Origin: Desulfosarcina cetonica JCM 12296
GTDB taxonomy: Bacteria > Desulfobacterota > Desulfobacteria > Desulfobacterales > Desulfosarcinaceae
Assembly: GCF_001311845.1 (NCBI RefSeq)
Contig: NZ_BBCC01000012.1
Span: forward strand, 1 to 64,000
DNA length: 64,000 bases
Direction of reading: 5' to 3'
How positions within the stretch are numbered: the first letter of the stretch is position 1; the number at the start of each line of letters is the position of its first letter. The notes under the pieces were generated by a model. The model did not search any database. It saw nothing but the letters and a program-made list of their open reading frames with translations, and was not told the DNA's origin. Position numbers and translations under genes: made by a program. Positions 28,960 to 38,342 of the stretch are shown one piece after another.

Positions 28960-29880
28960 ATGCCGGAAAAACCCTACCAGGACCTGAACAGCTACTTTCG
29001 CAGCCTTTTCGGCGGCCGGGTGCACAAGGTCACCGTCGATGCCGGATTGAACTGCCCCAACCGCGACGGCACGATATCCACCGGTGGCTGCATCTATTGC
29101 AACGCGCGGGGCTCGGGAACCGGCGCCCACGCCCAGGGGCTCTCGATCCGCCAGCAGATCGAACGCGGCCGGGAACGGATCGCCCGACGCTTCAAAACCG
29201 ACCGGGTCATGGCCTATTTCCAGTCCTTCACCAACACCTACGCCCCGCTTGACCATTTGAAGGCACTTTACGCGGAAGCCCTGTCCGTGGACGGGGTAGT
29301 CGGATTGGCCATCGGCACCCGCCCGGACTGCGTGACCCCGGAGGTATTGGACCTGCTCGCGTCCCATGCCCGCCGGTTCCTTATCTGGGTCGAATACGGT
29401 CTACAGAGCGCCCACGACCACACCCTGGCACTGATCAACCGGGGCCACGATCTGGCCTGCTTCGAAAGGGCCGTGGCCGCCACCCAGGGCCGCAACATCA
29501 AGATCTGCGCCCACGTGATCCTGGGCCTGCCCGGCGAAACCCGCCAGGAGATGCTCGAGACGGCCGATATCATCGCCGGCATGGGCATCGACGGCGTGAA
29601 ACTGCACCTGCTCTACGTGGTGCACGGCACCGCCCTTGCGTCCCTGTATCGAGAAGGCCGCTATCATTGTCTGGAACAGGAAGAATACGCCGATCTGGTC
29701 TGCGCCTTTATCGAACGGCTTCCCCCATCCATGGTTATCCAGCGCCTCACCGGGGATCCCCATCCCAACGAACTGGTCGCCCCGACCTGGTCTCTCGAAA
29801 AACGTAAAACCCTGGAGATGATCCTCGCCCGTTTTCGGGAACGTGACACCTGGCAGGGGAAATATTTTATTCCCGAATGA
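28960..29880 (+). CDS. TIGR01212-family radical SAM protein (YhcC-like)
   Basis: 306 residues. The cluster motif is [11 protein letters not shown], with a preceding [11 protein letters not shown], and family features [30 protein letters not shown] and [11 protein letters not shown] are clear. E. coli YhcC is the named relative; a role in RNA or cofactor modification is suspected but not established. Start ATG 28960 with AGAGGA upstream was preferred over an 18-codon extension into the promoter. Divergent from mnmG. Confidence 0.93.
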   Translation: MPEKPYQDLNSYFRSLFGGRVHKVTVDAGLNCPNRDGTISTGGCIYCNARGSGTGAHAQGLSIRQQIERGRERIARRFKTDRVMAYFQSFTNTYAPLDHLKALYAEALSVDGVVGLAIGTRPDCVTPEVLDLLASHARRFLIWVEYGLQSAHDHTLALINRGHDLACFERAVAATQGRNIKICAHVILGLPGETRQEMLETADIIAGMGIDGVKLHLLYVVHGTALASLYREGRYHCLEQEEYADLVCAFIERLPPSMVIQRLTGDPHPNELVAPTWSLEKRKTLEMILARFRERDTWQGKYFIPE

Positions 29881-29908
29881 TTCCTTGACGAATGGCCGAA
29901 GAGGAATT

Positions 29909-29946
29909 AAACATTTGTTTATATCGTCCGTTTTAAACAATTGTTT
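29909..29946. promoter_or_regulatory. twin 12-bp palindromic operators for the TetR-type regulator
   Basis: AAACATTTGTTT (29909-29920) and AAACAATTGTTT (29935-29946) are two nearly identical palindromes with centres 26 bp apart, just before the regulator ATG at 29967. Such tandem two-fold sites are typical of autoregulating TetR-family repressors, so they probably control the whole regulator-exporter operon. Confidence 0.75.
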
Positions 29947-29966
29947 TCCACGACGAGGAGCCTCCC

Positions 29967-30668
29967 ATGGCCCATTCCTCCCAAGACCGATCGGTTCGCG
30001 ATAAAATCATCGACGTTGCCGGCGACGCATTCGGCCGCAAGGGATACAAGGCAACTACGATCCGCGAAATCTGCAAAGCCGCCGGTGTCAACGTGGCCGC
30101 GATCAACTACTATTTCGGGGGCAAGACCGAGCTTTACCGCACCGTGGCTACGGACCTGATTGCGTCGACCTTTGACCGCTACCCGGTAGATGAGGGCGTC
30201 GATGCCACCTCCGCTCCCGAGCAGCGCCTGAAGGCCTTTGTCCGGGGTGCCCTACGCCGCTTGCTCTCCCCTGACGGACTTTCCGGCTATCCGGGCAAGG
30301 GGCAGCTGGTGGTTCGCGAGCTGGCCGACCCCTCACCCTTCATGGACGACCTGGTGGACGCCTTCATCCGTCCCACGGCCGCCATTTTGGCTGACATTAT
30401 TACCCAACTCCTGGGGCCCGGCGCCACCGCGCAGATGATCGCCCGCTGTCAGATCAGCGTCATCGGCCAATGCTTTCATTACGCCATGGCCCGCCCGATC
30501 CTCATCCGTCTGGCCGGGGCCATGGTTGCGGATGAATCGGCCATCGACGAACTGACCGACCACATCACCCGCTTTTCCCTGGCCGGCATCGCATCGGTGC
30601 GGCGGTATCTGACGGATCCGGCGGCCGAACCACGCCCGTCCGGCCGACCCAATGGAGAAACCCCATGA
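29967..30668 (+). CDS. cecR: TetR-family regulator with CecR-type C-terminal domain
   Basis: 233 residues. N-terminal HTH (DVAGDAFGRKGYKATTIREICKAAGVNVAAINYYFGGK) is of TetR type; the C-terminal ligand domain resembles CecR/YbiH (DUF1956). In E. coli, CecR is encoded with and represses ybhGFSR, the same order as here, which supports the name. The stop overlaps the ATG of the adaptor gene (ATGA). Twin palindromes upstream are likely binding sites. Ligand unknown. Confidence 0.88.
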   Translation: MAHSSQDRSVRDKIIDVAGDAFGRKGYKATTIREICKAAGVNVAAINYYFGGKTELYRTVATDLIASTFDRYPVDEGVDATSAPEQRLKAFVRGALRRLLSPDGLSGYPGKGQLVVRELADPSPFMDDLVDAFIRPTAAILADIITQLLGPGATAQMIARCQISVIGQCFHYAMARPILIRLAGAMVADESAIDELTDHITRFSLAGIASVRRYLTDPAAEPRPSGRPNGETP

Positions 30669-31858
30669 AAAAACGGCTGCGTATCCTCATTCCCATCGCC
30701 ATCGCCATCGTCATCTTGGCCATCGCAGTCTGGAACGGACTGCTGAAACCACGCATCGGCCAGGGGGAGCTGCAACTGTCCGGTAACATCGACATCACCC
30801 AGGTGGACATGGCCTTCAAGGTCACAGGTCGCCTCCATGAGCGGCTGGTGGATGAAGGGGATCCGGTATCCCGCAATCAGCGGCTGGCCATACTGGACGA
30901 CACGGACCTTGCGCTCCAACTCAAGAAAGTTCAGGCCGATGCCGGATATGCCGCCGCAGTGCTGGCGGAACTCGAAGCCGGTAGCCGCCCGGAAGAGATC
31001 CAGGCCGCCAAGGCGCGGGTCGGGCAGGCCCGGTCGCATCTGGAGGATCTGCTGAAAGGCAGCCGCAACCAGGAGATCGCCGAGGCCATGGCCGATGTCC
31101 AGCGGGCAAAAGCGGATGAGCGCACGGCCAACAGTCAGCTGGTGCTGGCTCAAGCCGATTTCAAACGTTACGCATCGGTATTCAAGACAGGTGGCGTCAG
31201 CCGCCAGGACTACGATACTCAGCGAACACGGCGGGATGCGGCCCAAAATGCCTTTTCCGCAGCCGTTTCGAGGCGCAAGGCCGCCGAAGAACGCCTCAGC
31301 CTGCGCAAAGCCGGCAGCCGGGAAAACCAGATTCGACAGGCCCGCTCGGCGCTGGCCCAGACCCAAGCCGATCTTGACCTGGTGGTGGCCGGCCCGCGCA
31401 AGGAAGCCATTTATCAGGCACGGGAACGCAAGGCGGCGGCCGATGCCGGGGTGGCCCTGGCCCGACAGCAGCTCGCCGACACCCAACTGTTCGCCCCCTT
31501 CGACGGCGTCGTGCTGAGCACCTCGGCCGAGCCGGGCAGCTATCTCTATCCCGGTACGCCCGTGCTCACCATCGGCGACTTGAAAAACGTCTGGCTGCGC
31601 GCCTTCGTGGCCGAGGCCGACCTGGGGCGCATCCGTCTGGGCCAGACGGCTTTGGTAACGGTGGATGCCTACCCGGACAGAACCTGGAAAGGCCGGGTCA
31701 GCTTCATCAGCAGCGCCGCCGAGTTTACCCCCCGGTCGGTGCAAACTTTCAAGGAACGCACCAACCTCGTCTACCGCATCAAAATCCAACTGGACAATCC
31801 GGACGGGGTGCTCAAACCGGGGATGCCTGCCGATGCGCGCGTCGAGGCGGCGCCGTGA
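30665..31858 (+). CDS. ybhG: YbhG-like HlyD-family adaptor of an ABC exporter
   Basis: 397 residues. N-terminal membrane anchor (residues 6-26), lipoyl halves (SGNIDITQVDMAFKVTGRL and APFDGVVLSTSAEPGSYLYPG), a long coiled-coil hairpin (~75-260) with repeated AxxEL/GSRxEEI units, and a C-terminal beta-barrel (VWLRAFVAEADLGRIRLGQ). It should bridge the inner-membrane ABC transporter to an outer-membrane channel. It overlaps the regulator and ATPase genes by four bases at each end. Confidence 0.93.
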   Translation: MKKRLRILIPIAIAIVILAIAVWNGLLKPRIGQGELQLSGNIDITQVDMAFKVTGRLHERLVDEGDPVSRNQRLAILDDTDLALQLKKVQADAGYAAAVLAELEAGSRPEEIQAAKARVGQARSHLEDLLKGSRNQEIAEAMADVQRAKADERTANSQLVLAQADFKRYASVFKTGGVSRQDYDTQRTRRDAAQNAFSAAVSRRKAAEERLSLRKAGSRENQIRQARSALAQTQADLDLVVAGPRKEAIYQARERKAAADAGVALARQQLADTQLFAPFDGVVLSTSAEPGSYLYPGTPVLTIGDLKNVWLRAFVAEADLGRIRLGQTALVTVDAYPDRTWKGRVSFISSAAEFTPRSVQTFKERTNLVYRIKIQLDNPDGVLKPGMPADARVEAAP

Positions 31859-33794
31859 ATCGTCCGGATGATACACCGGCCATCCGGATCGAGAAGGCCA
31901 CCCGTCGTTTTGGCGACCTGGCGGCCGTGGACGGTCTCTCCCTGACCGTCGCAGCCGGCGAGATCTATGGTCTGGTGGGACCGGACGGCGCCGGCAAATC
32001 CACGACCCTGCGCATGCTGGCCGGTCTGCTGGATCCGTCCGACGGAACGATCCGGGTGGCCGGCTGCGACCTGCCCGCAGAAAGCGGTGCCGTCAAGACC
32101 CATCTGGCCTACATGAGCCAGCGGTTCGGCCTTTACCCCGATCTGACCGTCGACGAGAATATCGTTTTTTATGCCGATCTTTACGGGATGACGCGCAAGG
32201 CCCGCGAGGAACGGCTCGACGAACTGCTCGACTTCTCCAATATGCGCCCGTTCCGCAAGCGTCTGGCGGGCAATCTCTCCGGTGGCATGAAACAGAAGCT
32301 GCAGTTGATCTGCGCCCTGATCCACACGCCCGAAGTGCTGCTGTTGGACGAACCCACCAATGGCGTCGACCCGGTCAGCGCCGTGATTTCTGGCGTATTC
32401 TCTATCGCATGCTCAAGTCCGGGGTGGCCATCCTGGTCACCACCGCCTATCTGGACGAAGCCGAACGCTGTAACCGCATCGGGCTGATGGACCAGGGCCG
32501 GCTTTTGGCCGAGGGCCGTCCGGACCAGGTGCGGGCATCTCTCAAGGCATCCATTCTTTCCGTCCGCAGTCCTGAAAGCCGACAGACCAGCCGCCTTTTG
32601 CGTGAACAACTGAGCGGCGTCACCAGCGTGGATCTTTACGGCGACAGCGTCCACATCGTCTGCCAGGACACGGCGGCCGTCACCCGCGACGCAACCCGGA
32701 TTCTGGAACAGGCCGGCATCCCGGTGGATGAGATCCGCGCCGTCGCCCCGACCCTCGAGGACGTCTTCGTCAACACCGTCGCCCAGCCGGGCACGCCGGC
32801 CGCATCCATCGTCTCGACCCGCCTGCCGGTAACAACCCGTAGCGCGGATGCGGTTGCCGTCGAAGTCAAGGACCTGACCCGGCGCTTCGGCGATTTCGTG
32901 GCCGTGGACCATCTCCAACTGAGGGTCAACACCGGCGAGATCTTCGGTTTTCTTGGGCCCAACGGCGCCGGCAAGAGCACCACGATCCGCATGCTCTGCG
33001 GCCTGCTCAGTCCCTCGGACGGCGGCGGACGGGTAGCCGGTTGCGACATCGCCACCCAGGCCGAGGCCATCAAGCAGGAGATCGGCTACATGAGCCAGAA
33101 ATTCTCCCTCTACGACGATCTCACGGTGTCGGAAAATATCGATTTTTACGGCGGCATTTACGGGCTCGACGGCTCCCGGTTGGCCGAACGCAAGCGCTGG
33201 GCACTGGGCATGGCCGGTCTGGAGGAACGCGAGCACCATCCCACCCGACTGCTGGCCGGCGGCTGGAAACAGCGTCTCTCCCTGGCCTGCGCCATCCTGC
33301 ATCGGCCACCGATCATTTTCCTGGACGAGCCCACCAGTGGCGTGGATCCCCTGAGCCGGCGACGTTTCTGGGATCTGATCTACGACATGGCCGGGCGCGG
33401 GCGTACCGTGTTCGTCACCACCCACTACATGGAAGAGGCCGAATACTGCGACCGGGTGGCCTTGATCTATCGCGGCCGCATGATCGCCCTGGGCTCGCCC
33501 CGGGAACTGAAGGAACGGATGGTGGAGGAAACGATCCTTGATCTGCGATGCGCCAACGCCCAGGATCTCATGGATGACCTGGCGGCCCTTGCCGGCGTGC
33601 TCGACGTGGCCCTGTTCGGCGCGGGGCTACACATCAAGGTGAAGGCGGCGATCCCGGCCATGGCACGCATCCAGGCGCTGATCGACCAACGCGGCGCGGC
33701 CGACGCGACCCTGGCACCCATCGTGCCCACCATGGAGGATGTCTTTGTCGCCCTCATCGAAAAGGAAGATCGCCACAGTGAAACGGATCGATAA
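31855..33794 (+). CDS. ybhF: YbhF-like tandem ABC ATPase (one frameshift)
   Basis: About 646 residues, two ABC domains in one chain. Domain 1: Walker A GPDGAGKS, signature LSGGMKQKL, Walker B LLLDEPTNGVDPVS. Domain 2: GPNGAGKS, a degenerate signature LLAGGWKQRL, IIFLDEPTSGVDPLSRRRF and switch HYMEEAEYC. One C is missing at ~32382 so VDPVS-RRDFWRILYRML is broken. The second signature (LAGGW rather than LSGGx) is unusual. Energises the YbhSR permeases. Confidence 0.93.
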
Positions 33795-33836
33795 CACGAA
33801 ACTCCAACGGGTCGGCCGCCAACAGGGACGACGCCC

Positions 33837-34967
33837 ATGAAATTGCAGCGGTTCCTGGCCGTGGCGCGCAAGGAGTTCATCCATGTGCTGCGCGACTGGC
33901 GCAGTCTGGTGCTGGCCATCGCCATCCCCATGCTGCTCATCGCGCTTTTCGGCTATGCGCTGACCATGGATCTCAAGCACGTGCCCACGGCGGTTTGGGA
34001 CCAGTCCCGAACCGCCGAGAGCCGCGAACTGACCAGCCTCCTCGACGGCTCGGCCTATTTTTCCCTTGACCGCTATACCGACGGTTACCGGGAGCTGACC
34101 GATCTGCTCGATGCCGGCCGGATCATGGTGGCCCTGGTGATTCCGGCTGATTTCGCCGATCGGATCCGTGCCGACCGGCCGGTGACGATCCAGGCGCTGA
34201 TCGACGGCGCCGATGCCAACAACGCCACCCTGGCCGCCGGCTACCTGGACGCCATCGGCACGATCTTCAACCGCCGGATGGTTGTCATGCCGCAGACACG
34301 GCGACCGCAGCAGACGCAGCTCGGCAGGATCGGCCTGGAACCGCGCGCCTGGTACAACCCGGACATGGAGAGCCGCAACGTGATCATCCCGGGGATCATC
34401 GCCCTGGTGATGGTGGTCATCGCCGCCATGCTGACCAGCGTCACCGTGGCCCGCGAGTGGGAGACCGGCACCATGGAGCAGCTCATCAGCACACCGATCC
34501 GGGTTCCCGAACTGGTTCTGGGCAAAGTGGTACCCTATTTTGTCATCGGCCTCGGCGACGTGGCCATTGCCGTGGCCATGGGCCGCTGGATTTTCAACGT
34601 CCCCTTGAGGGGCAGTACCGGGCTATTGTTCCTCTCGGCCTCGATTTTCCTCACCGGTGCTCTTTTTCTGGGTCTTTTGCTGAGTATCAATCTGAAAAAC
34701 CAGGTGCTGGCCAACCAGATCGCCCTGTTCACCGGATACCTGCCGACGTTGATGCTCTCGGGATTCGTCTTCGGCATCTACAACATGCCGGTGGCGATCC
34801 AGGCGATCACGTTTATCGTGCCGGCGCGCTATTTCATCGCCCTGCTCAGGGGAATTTTCCTCAAGGGCATCGGCCTGGAGATTCTGGGCCTCAACGCGGT
34901 CCTGTTGACGGTTTATGCGGCGCTGATGGTGTTGCTCTGCCACAAACGGATGAAACTAAAACTATGA
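33837..34967 (+). CDS. ybhS: YbhS-like ABC-2 permease
   Basis: 376 residues. One N-terminal membrane segment (LVLAIAIPMLLIALFGYAL), a ~130-residue periplasmic domain, then five membrane segments with the ABC-2 motif REWETGTMEQLISTPIRVPELVLGK. Stop overlaps the start of ybhR (ATGA). The export substrate of the YbhGFSR system is not readable from sequence; E. coli relatives are linked to drugs and Na+/Li+. Confidence 0.92.
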   Translation: MKLQRFLAVARKEFIHVLRDWRSLVLAIAIPMLLIALFGYALTMDLKHVPTAVWDQSRTAESRELTSLLDGSAYFSLDRYTDGYRELTDLLDAGRIMVALVIPADFADRIRADRPVTIQALIDGADANNATLAAGYLDAIGTIFNRRMVVMPQTRRPQQTQLGRIGLEPRAWYNPDMESRNVIIPGIIALVMVVIAAMLTSVTVAREWETGTMEQLISTPIRVPELVLGKVVPYFVIGLGDVAIAVAMGRWIFNVPLRGSTGLLFLSASIFLTGALFLGLLLSINLKNQVLANQIALFTGYLPTLMLSGFVFGIYNMPVAIQAITFIVPARYFIALLRGIFLKGIGLEILGLNAVLLTVYAALMVLLCHKRMKLKL

Positions 34968-36085
34968 TCCTGAGAATCCGCCAAATCCTGATCAAGGAAA
35001 TCCTGCAAATGTTCCGCGACGTGCGCATGCGCGTGATGGTGCTGGTGATGCCCCTGGTGCAGATGACCGTATTGGCCTTTGCCCTGACCACGGACGTCAG
35101 GAATATCGCCACCGCCGTGGTCGATCCGGACAACACGCCGGTGAGCCGTGAGCTGGTGGCCGCGTTCACCGGCGGTGGCTACTTTGCCGTGACACACCGC
35201 CTGGACAGTGACCGGGGCGTCCGGGGCCTGCTCGACGCCAGCCAGGTACGCGCCGTGATTCGCATCCCGCAAGACTTCTCCGCCGACCTGCGCGCCGGGA
35301 AGGCCGTTGCCGTCCAGCTTTTGGTCGACGGCACCCTGAGCAACGACGCGGCCATCGCCCTTAATTACGCCAACCAGGCCGTCGCGTACTTCAATCAACG
35401 ACGATCCGGCCCAGGCGCAAGGTCGGTCGATCTCACCGGCGAGCCCCTGCGGCTGAACATGCGGGCATGGTACAATCCCAATCTGGAAAGCAAATTCTAT
35501 TACGTTCCCGGCCTGATCGCCGTCATGCTGATCCTCATCGGCCTGATGCTCACCTCCATGGCCATCGTGCGTGAAAAGGAGATCGGCACCATCGAGCAGG
35601 TAATGGTCACGCCCATCCGGCGGGCGGAATTCATCATCGGCAAGACCCTGCCGTTTCTGATGACCGGCATCTTGACCATGACCCTGATGCTCGTCATCGC
35701 ACGCCTGATTTTCGGCATCCACATCCAGGGCAGCATTGTGCTGCTCTACCTGGCAGCCATGATCTACATTCTCGGCAATCTGGGACTGGCGCTGTTGGTC
35801 AGCGTCACCGCCCGAACCCAGCAGCAGGCATTGCTCACGGCGTTCTTCATCCTCGTACCGGCCATTTTGCTCAGCGGATTCATCTTTCCCATCCGCAACA
35901 TGCCTGAACTCATCCAGTGGCTTACCGTGCTCAATCCCATGCGCTGGTTCCTGCAGATCATGCATGGCATCGTGGTCAAGGGGGTGGGCGTCCGCATTCT
36001 GTGGATGCCCTTGTGTGCCATGGCCGGCCTGGCCATTGGCTTTTTGACCTTGGCGATTTCGCGTTTCAAGAAAACGCTGGAATAA
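34964..36085 (+). CDS. ybhR: YbhR-like ABC-2 permease
   Basis: 373 residues, paralogous to the preceding permease: N-terminal segment VLVMPLVQMTVLAFAL, periplasmic domain, and REKEIGTIEQVMVTPIRRAEFIIGK before the C-terminal helices. Start ATG 34964 is coupled to the ybhS stop; the frame is open much further upstream but only as a shadow of ybhS. Last gene of the CecR-YbhGFSR operon, convergent with the retroelement operon. Confidence 0.93.
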   Translation: MILRIRQILIKEILQMFRDVRMRVMVLVMPLVQMTVLAFALTTDVRNIATAVVDPDNTPVSRELVAAFTGGGYFAVTHRLDSDRGVRGLLDASQVRAVIRIPQDFSADLRAGKAVAVQLLVDGTLSNDAAIALNYANQAVAYFNQRRSGPGARSVDLTGEPLRLNMRAWYNPNLESKFYYVPGLIAVMLILIGLMLTSMAIVREKEIGTIEQVMVTPIRRAEFIIGKTLPFLMTGILTMTLMLVIARLIFGIHIQGSIVLLYLAAMIYILGNLGLALLVSVTARTQQQALLTAFFILVPAILLSGFIFPIRNMPELIQWLTVLNPMRWFLQIMHGIVVKGVGVRILWMPLCAMAGLAIGFLTLAISRFKKTLE

Positions 36086-36136
36086 GGCTATTTCATTTGA
36101 GCACGGGCCGGGTTGTTTCGTCCCTCAACCCAACGT

Positions 36137-36985
36137 CTATCTTGTTACTGGACCGGCTGTCTGACCTCGGGCAAGCCGCAAGCCGAAGTAGCCGTCGCGC
36201 CCGTCAGGCGCGGCCCTGCGACGGTGGGCAGAGCGCACGCTCCCGCCGAAGCTGATCCAGGAACCGCCGCGCAGGACACGGCCGTCGCCTTCATCAGGTC
36301 CGGTCGGGTCGACAGACGCCTCCTCAGGGTATGGTCCATACCAATCCGCGCACCACTCCCAGACATTGCCGTGCATCTCATAGAGTCCCCAATCATTGCA
36401 GGGGAATGTCTTCACCGATACCGTTTCCTCACGATATTCTCCCTTGGGTCCGTTGTTATATGGATAGTTTCCATCAAAGTTGGCCTGATCGGTGCCGATG
36501 GTTTCCCCGAAATGAAACGGCGTCGTCGTTCCCGCCCGGCAGGCGTATTCCCACTGCGCTTCGGTGGGAAGCCCCACGTCCATCCCTGGAATTACGGCAT
36601 TGAGCTTTTCGATGAAGTCTTGGCAATCGTCCCAGTTGACATTTTCCACCGGACGATCGTCCGCCTTGAAGCGACTGGGATTCTTGCCCATCACTGCTTG
36701 CCAAAGCGCCTGGGTGCAGGCCGTTTCCGCAAGCCAGTACCCCTGGGTAAGAAGCACCTCGTGCTGGTGCTCATTATCAAACCGCTCGGGTTCAGTATCG
36801 AGGGAGCCCATCATGAACCAGCCCGGCATGATCCAACGGAATCCATGACGAATGCCCTGGTACCTGAAGGCCATCCAAACGCCGTAACCATCCTGGCCCC
36901 AGTCCGATGCCCATGGCTCCGGGAACCTTTTGGGAATACGCGGATCGGCCGCGTCTCTTTCAACCGTGGGAACACTGTCGGTCAA
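36137..36985 (-). CDS. DGR variable protein 1: stand-alone FGE-fold (C-type-lectin-like) protein
   Basis: 282 residues, essentially one formylglycine-generating-enzyme/sulfatase-modifying-factor domain. Seen: MPGWFMMGSLDTEPER, HEVLLTQGYWLAETACTQALW, MGKNPSRFKADDRPVENV, LPTEAQWEYACRAG, GLYEMHGNVWEWCADW and the core VLRGGSWI...RSA...GLRLARGQ. The two catalytic Cys of true FGE are absent from that core, so it should bind rather than oxidise. The last 117 coding bases nearly all form VR1. Start is TTG 36985 with GGAG six bases upstream. The DNA upstream of VR1 is very similar to the FGE part of variable protein 2, a recent duplicate. Confidence 0.9.
   Translation of the reverse strand: MTDSVPTVERDAADPRIPKRFPEPWASDWGQDGYGVWMAFRYQGIRHGFRWIMPGWFMMGSLDTEPERFDNEHQHEVLLTQGYWLAETACTQALWQAVMGKNPSRFKADDRPVENVNWDDCQDFIEKLNAVIPGMDVGLPTEAQWEYACRAGTTTPFHFGETIGTDQANFDGNYPYNNGPKGEYREETVSVKTFPCNDWGLYEMHGNVWEWCADWYGPYPEEASVDPTGPDEGDGRVLRGGSWISFGGSVRSAHRRRAAPDGRDGYFGLRLARGQTAGPVTR
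36166..36282 (-). repeat. DGR variable repeat VR1
   Basis: 117 bases, aligned without gaps to the TR at 37182-37298. There are 15 substitutions, every one at a base that is A in the sense TR (T on the + strand). The stretch of about 22 bases at the 3' (C-terminal) end is unchanged and GC-rich, as expected for the initiation-of-mutagenic-homing (IMH) region. Confidence 0.97.
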
Positions 36986-37181
36986 TGTCAGCTCCGTGAT
37001 AAAATTCTGTTCGCTTCGATGTCATATCACCATTGGATCGGATCACCCGGCAAGCGTTCGACGTTCGCTTCCACGTCAACGCCTACTGACATGCCGGGGT
37101 CCTTTTGCTTTTTGCCAAGCCTCATGCACCTGGACAGGATGACGATCTGGTCAGACATTTGCCATCCGGCAAATCTTTGAG

Positions 37182-37298
37182 CTCGGGCAAGCCGCAAGCC
37201 GATGTTGTCGTTGCGCTCGTCAGGCGCGTTCCTGTTACGGTTGGCAGAGCGCACGTTCCTGCCGTTGTTGATCCAGGAACCGCCGCGCAGGACACGGC
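37182..37298 (-). repeat. DGR template repeat (TR)
   Basis: Non-coding template for mutagenic retrohoming, 34 bases past the reverse-transcriptase stop. Read in the VR frame it has eight AAC codons (INN, RN, AN, RN, RN, RN, DN), the usual TR design that avoids stop codons on A mutation. It holds 24 sense adenines, 18 of which differ in at least one VR. Identity to both VRs ends abruptly at GCCGTGTC (5') and at CCCGAG (3'), where VRs read GTCAG and TR reads CTCAA. Confidence 0.97.
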
Positions 37299-37331
37299 AC
37301 GCCAGCACATTGATGACCGTCACCCTAAACC

Positions 37332-38342
37332 TTAAGCCTCTATCGTTACGGACCTTTCTAAATGATTTTTTCGCCATTGCATGCTGTCCGCATGCTGTGT
37401 CATGGCGTGAACCGCCGCATATCCCTGCTGTAATTTCTTTGCATCTATCGTTCCGCTGATGAATAGGCCTTCCCATTTACGCCGTAGCGCACCATATCTT
37501 CTTTTCCGGCGGGCACCCAATCGAATGGCCCCAGGTAAAACGCGAAAGCCGCAAAAACGGATACCACGTCGACTCTGATTGATTTGGACAGAGCTGGGCT
37601 TAACCCGCAAAGAGCGACGCTCTCGGAGATATGCTTCAACGGCTGCAAGCGTTCTTCCGGCAGCTTGTTTATCCATGCACCACCAAACCACATCATCCAT
37701 ATATCTTGCATGGGCAAAGGCTTTGAGGGTTTCCATGAGGTGGCGATCGAGCCCGTCAAGATAGTAATTTGCAAAATGCTGGGACGCCAGTGAACCGATG
37801 GGCAGTCCTTTGCCCGGGAGGGTTTGATAGCCCGATATAATCCTGCCAACCAGTGCCATGAAATTCTCTCCCTTGAAGCGCCGTTCCAAAAGCTGCAACA
37901 AGAGCCGCTGGTCAATGGTGTCAAAATAGTGCTCGATGTCAATCTTCACATACCAGGGGTATTTGCGCAATTTCGATTGGACGTGTCTTATGCCGCAATG
38001 AATCCCCTTGTCCGGGCGGCATGCAAAAGAGGATGCAACCATGGCGCGATCAATCAGCGGTCCCGCCAAGTTCATTATTGCATGGTGCAATACCCGATCC
38101 TTGAAACAGGCTGCATGGATTATCCGTTCTTTAGGATCGAAAATCCGAAATTGTTTGAACTCCCCTTCCGGCACCCGACCGGCGAGTATATCCCTGCTCA
38201 GCTGGTTCAGATTATGATCCAGGCAATGGAAAAACGTTTGCACCTCCGGACGGTGGCGCTTGGCCCTGGCTGCGTTTTTGGCTGCTTTGGCAAGGTTATG
38301 GAAACCAGCAATATCTTCTAGGTCGATGCGCAACCGTTTCAA
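37332..38342 (-). CDS. DGR reverse transcriptase
   Basis: 336 residues. RT motifs in order: FRIFDPKERIIHAACFKDRVLHH-type fingers, VKIDIEHYFDTID (first catalytic Asp), GLPIGSLASQHFANYYL (the GxxxSQ motif that separates DGR enzymes from group II-intron RTs) and the catalytic ARYMDDVVWW. No maturase or endonuclease domain follows, as in other DGR RTs. It copies TR RNA into A-mutagenised cDNA. Start is TTG 38342, overlapping the HRDC stop (TTGA), with AAGGGA eight bases upstream. Frame intact. Confidence 0.96.
   Translation of the reverse strand: MKRLRIDLEDIAGFHNLAKAAKNAARAKRHRPEVQTFFHCLDHNLNQLSRDILAGRVPEGEFKQFRIFDPKERIIHAACFKDRVLHHAIMNLAGPLIDRAMVASSFACRPDKGIHCGIRHVQSKLRKYPWYVKIDIEHYFDTIDQRLLLQLLERRFKGENFMALVGRIISGYQTLPGKGLPIGSLASQHFANYYLDGLDRHLMETLKAFAHARYMDDVVWWCMDKQAAGRTLAAVEAYLRERRSLRVKPSSVQINQSRRGIRFCGFRVLPGAIRLGARRKRRYGALRRKWEGLFISGTIDAKKLQQGYAAVHAMTQHADSMQWRKNHLERSVTIEA

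Noticed and set aside
36137-36985. Sulfatase-maturing formylglycine-generating enzyme
   Set aside because: The catalytic Cys pair is missing, no sulfatase gene is nearby, and the region is a DGR variable target.
37027-37476. 149-codon frame across the TR as a third variable protein
   Set aside because: No FGE domain precedes the TR core and the flanks match nothing; it is an open frame imposed by the TR sequence.
37332-38342. Group II intron or retron reverse transcriptase
   Set aside because: It has the DGR-type GxxxSQ motif, no maturase or endonuclease domain, and a nearby TR with two A-mutated VRs.
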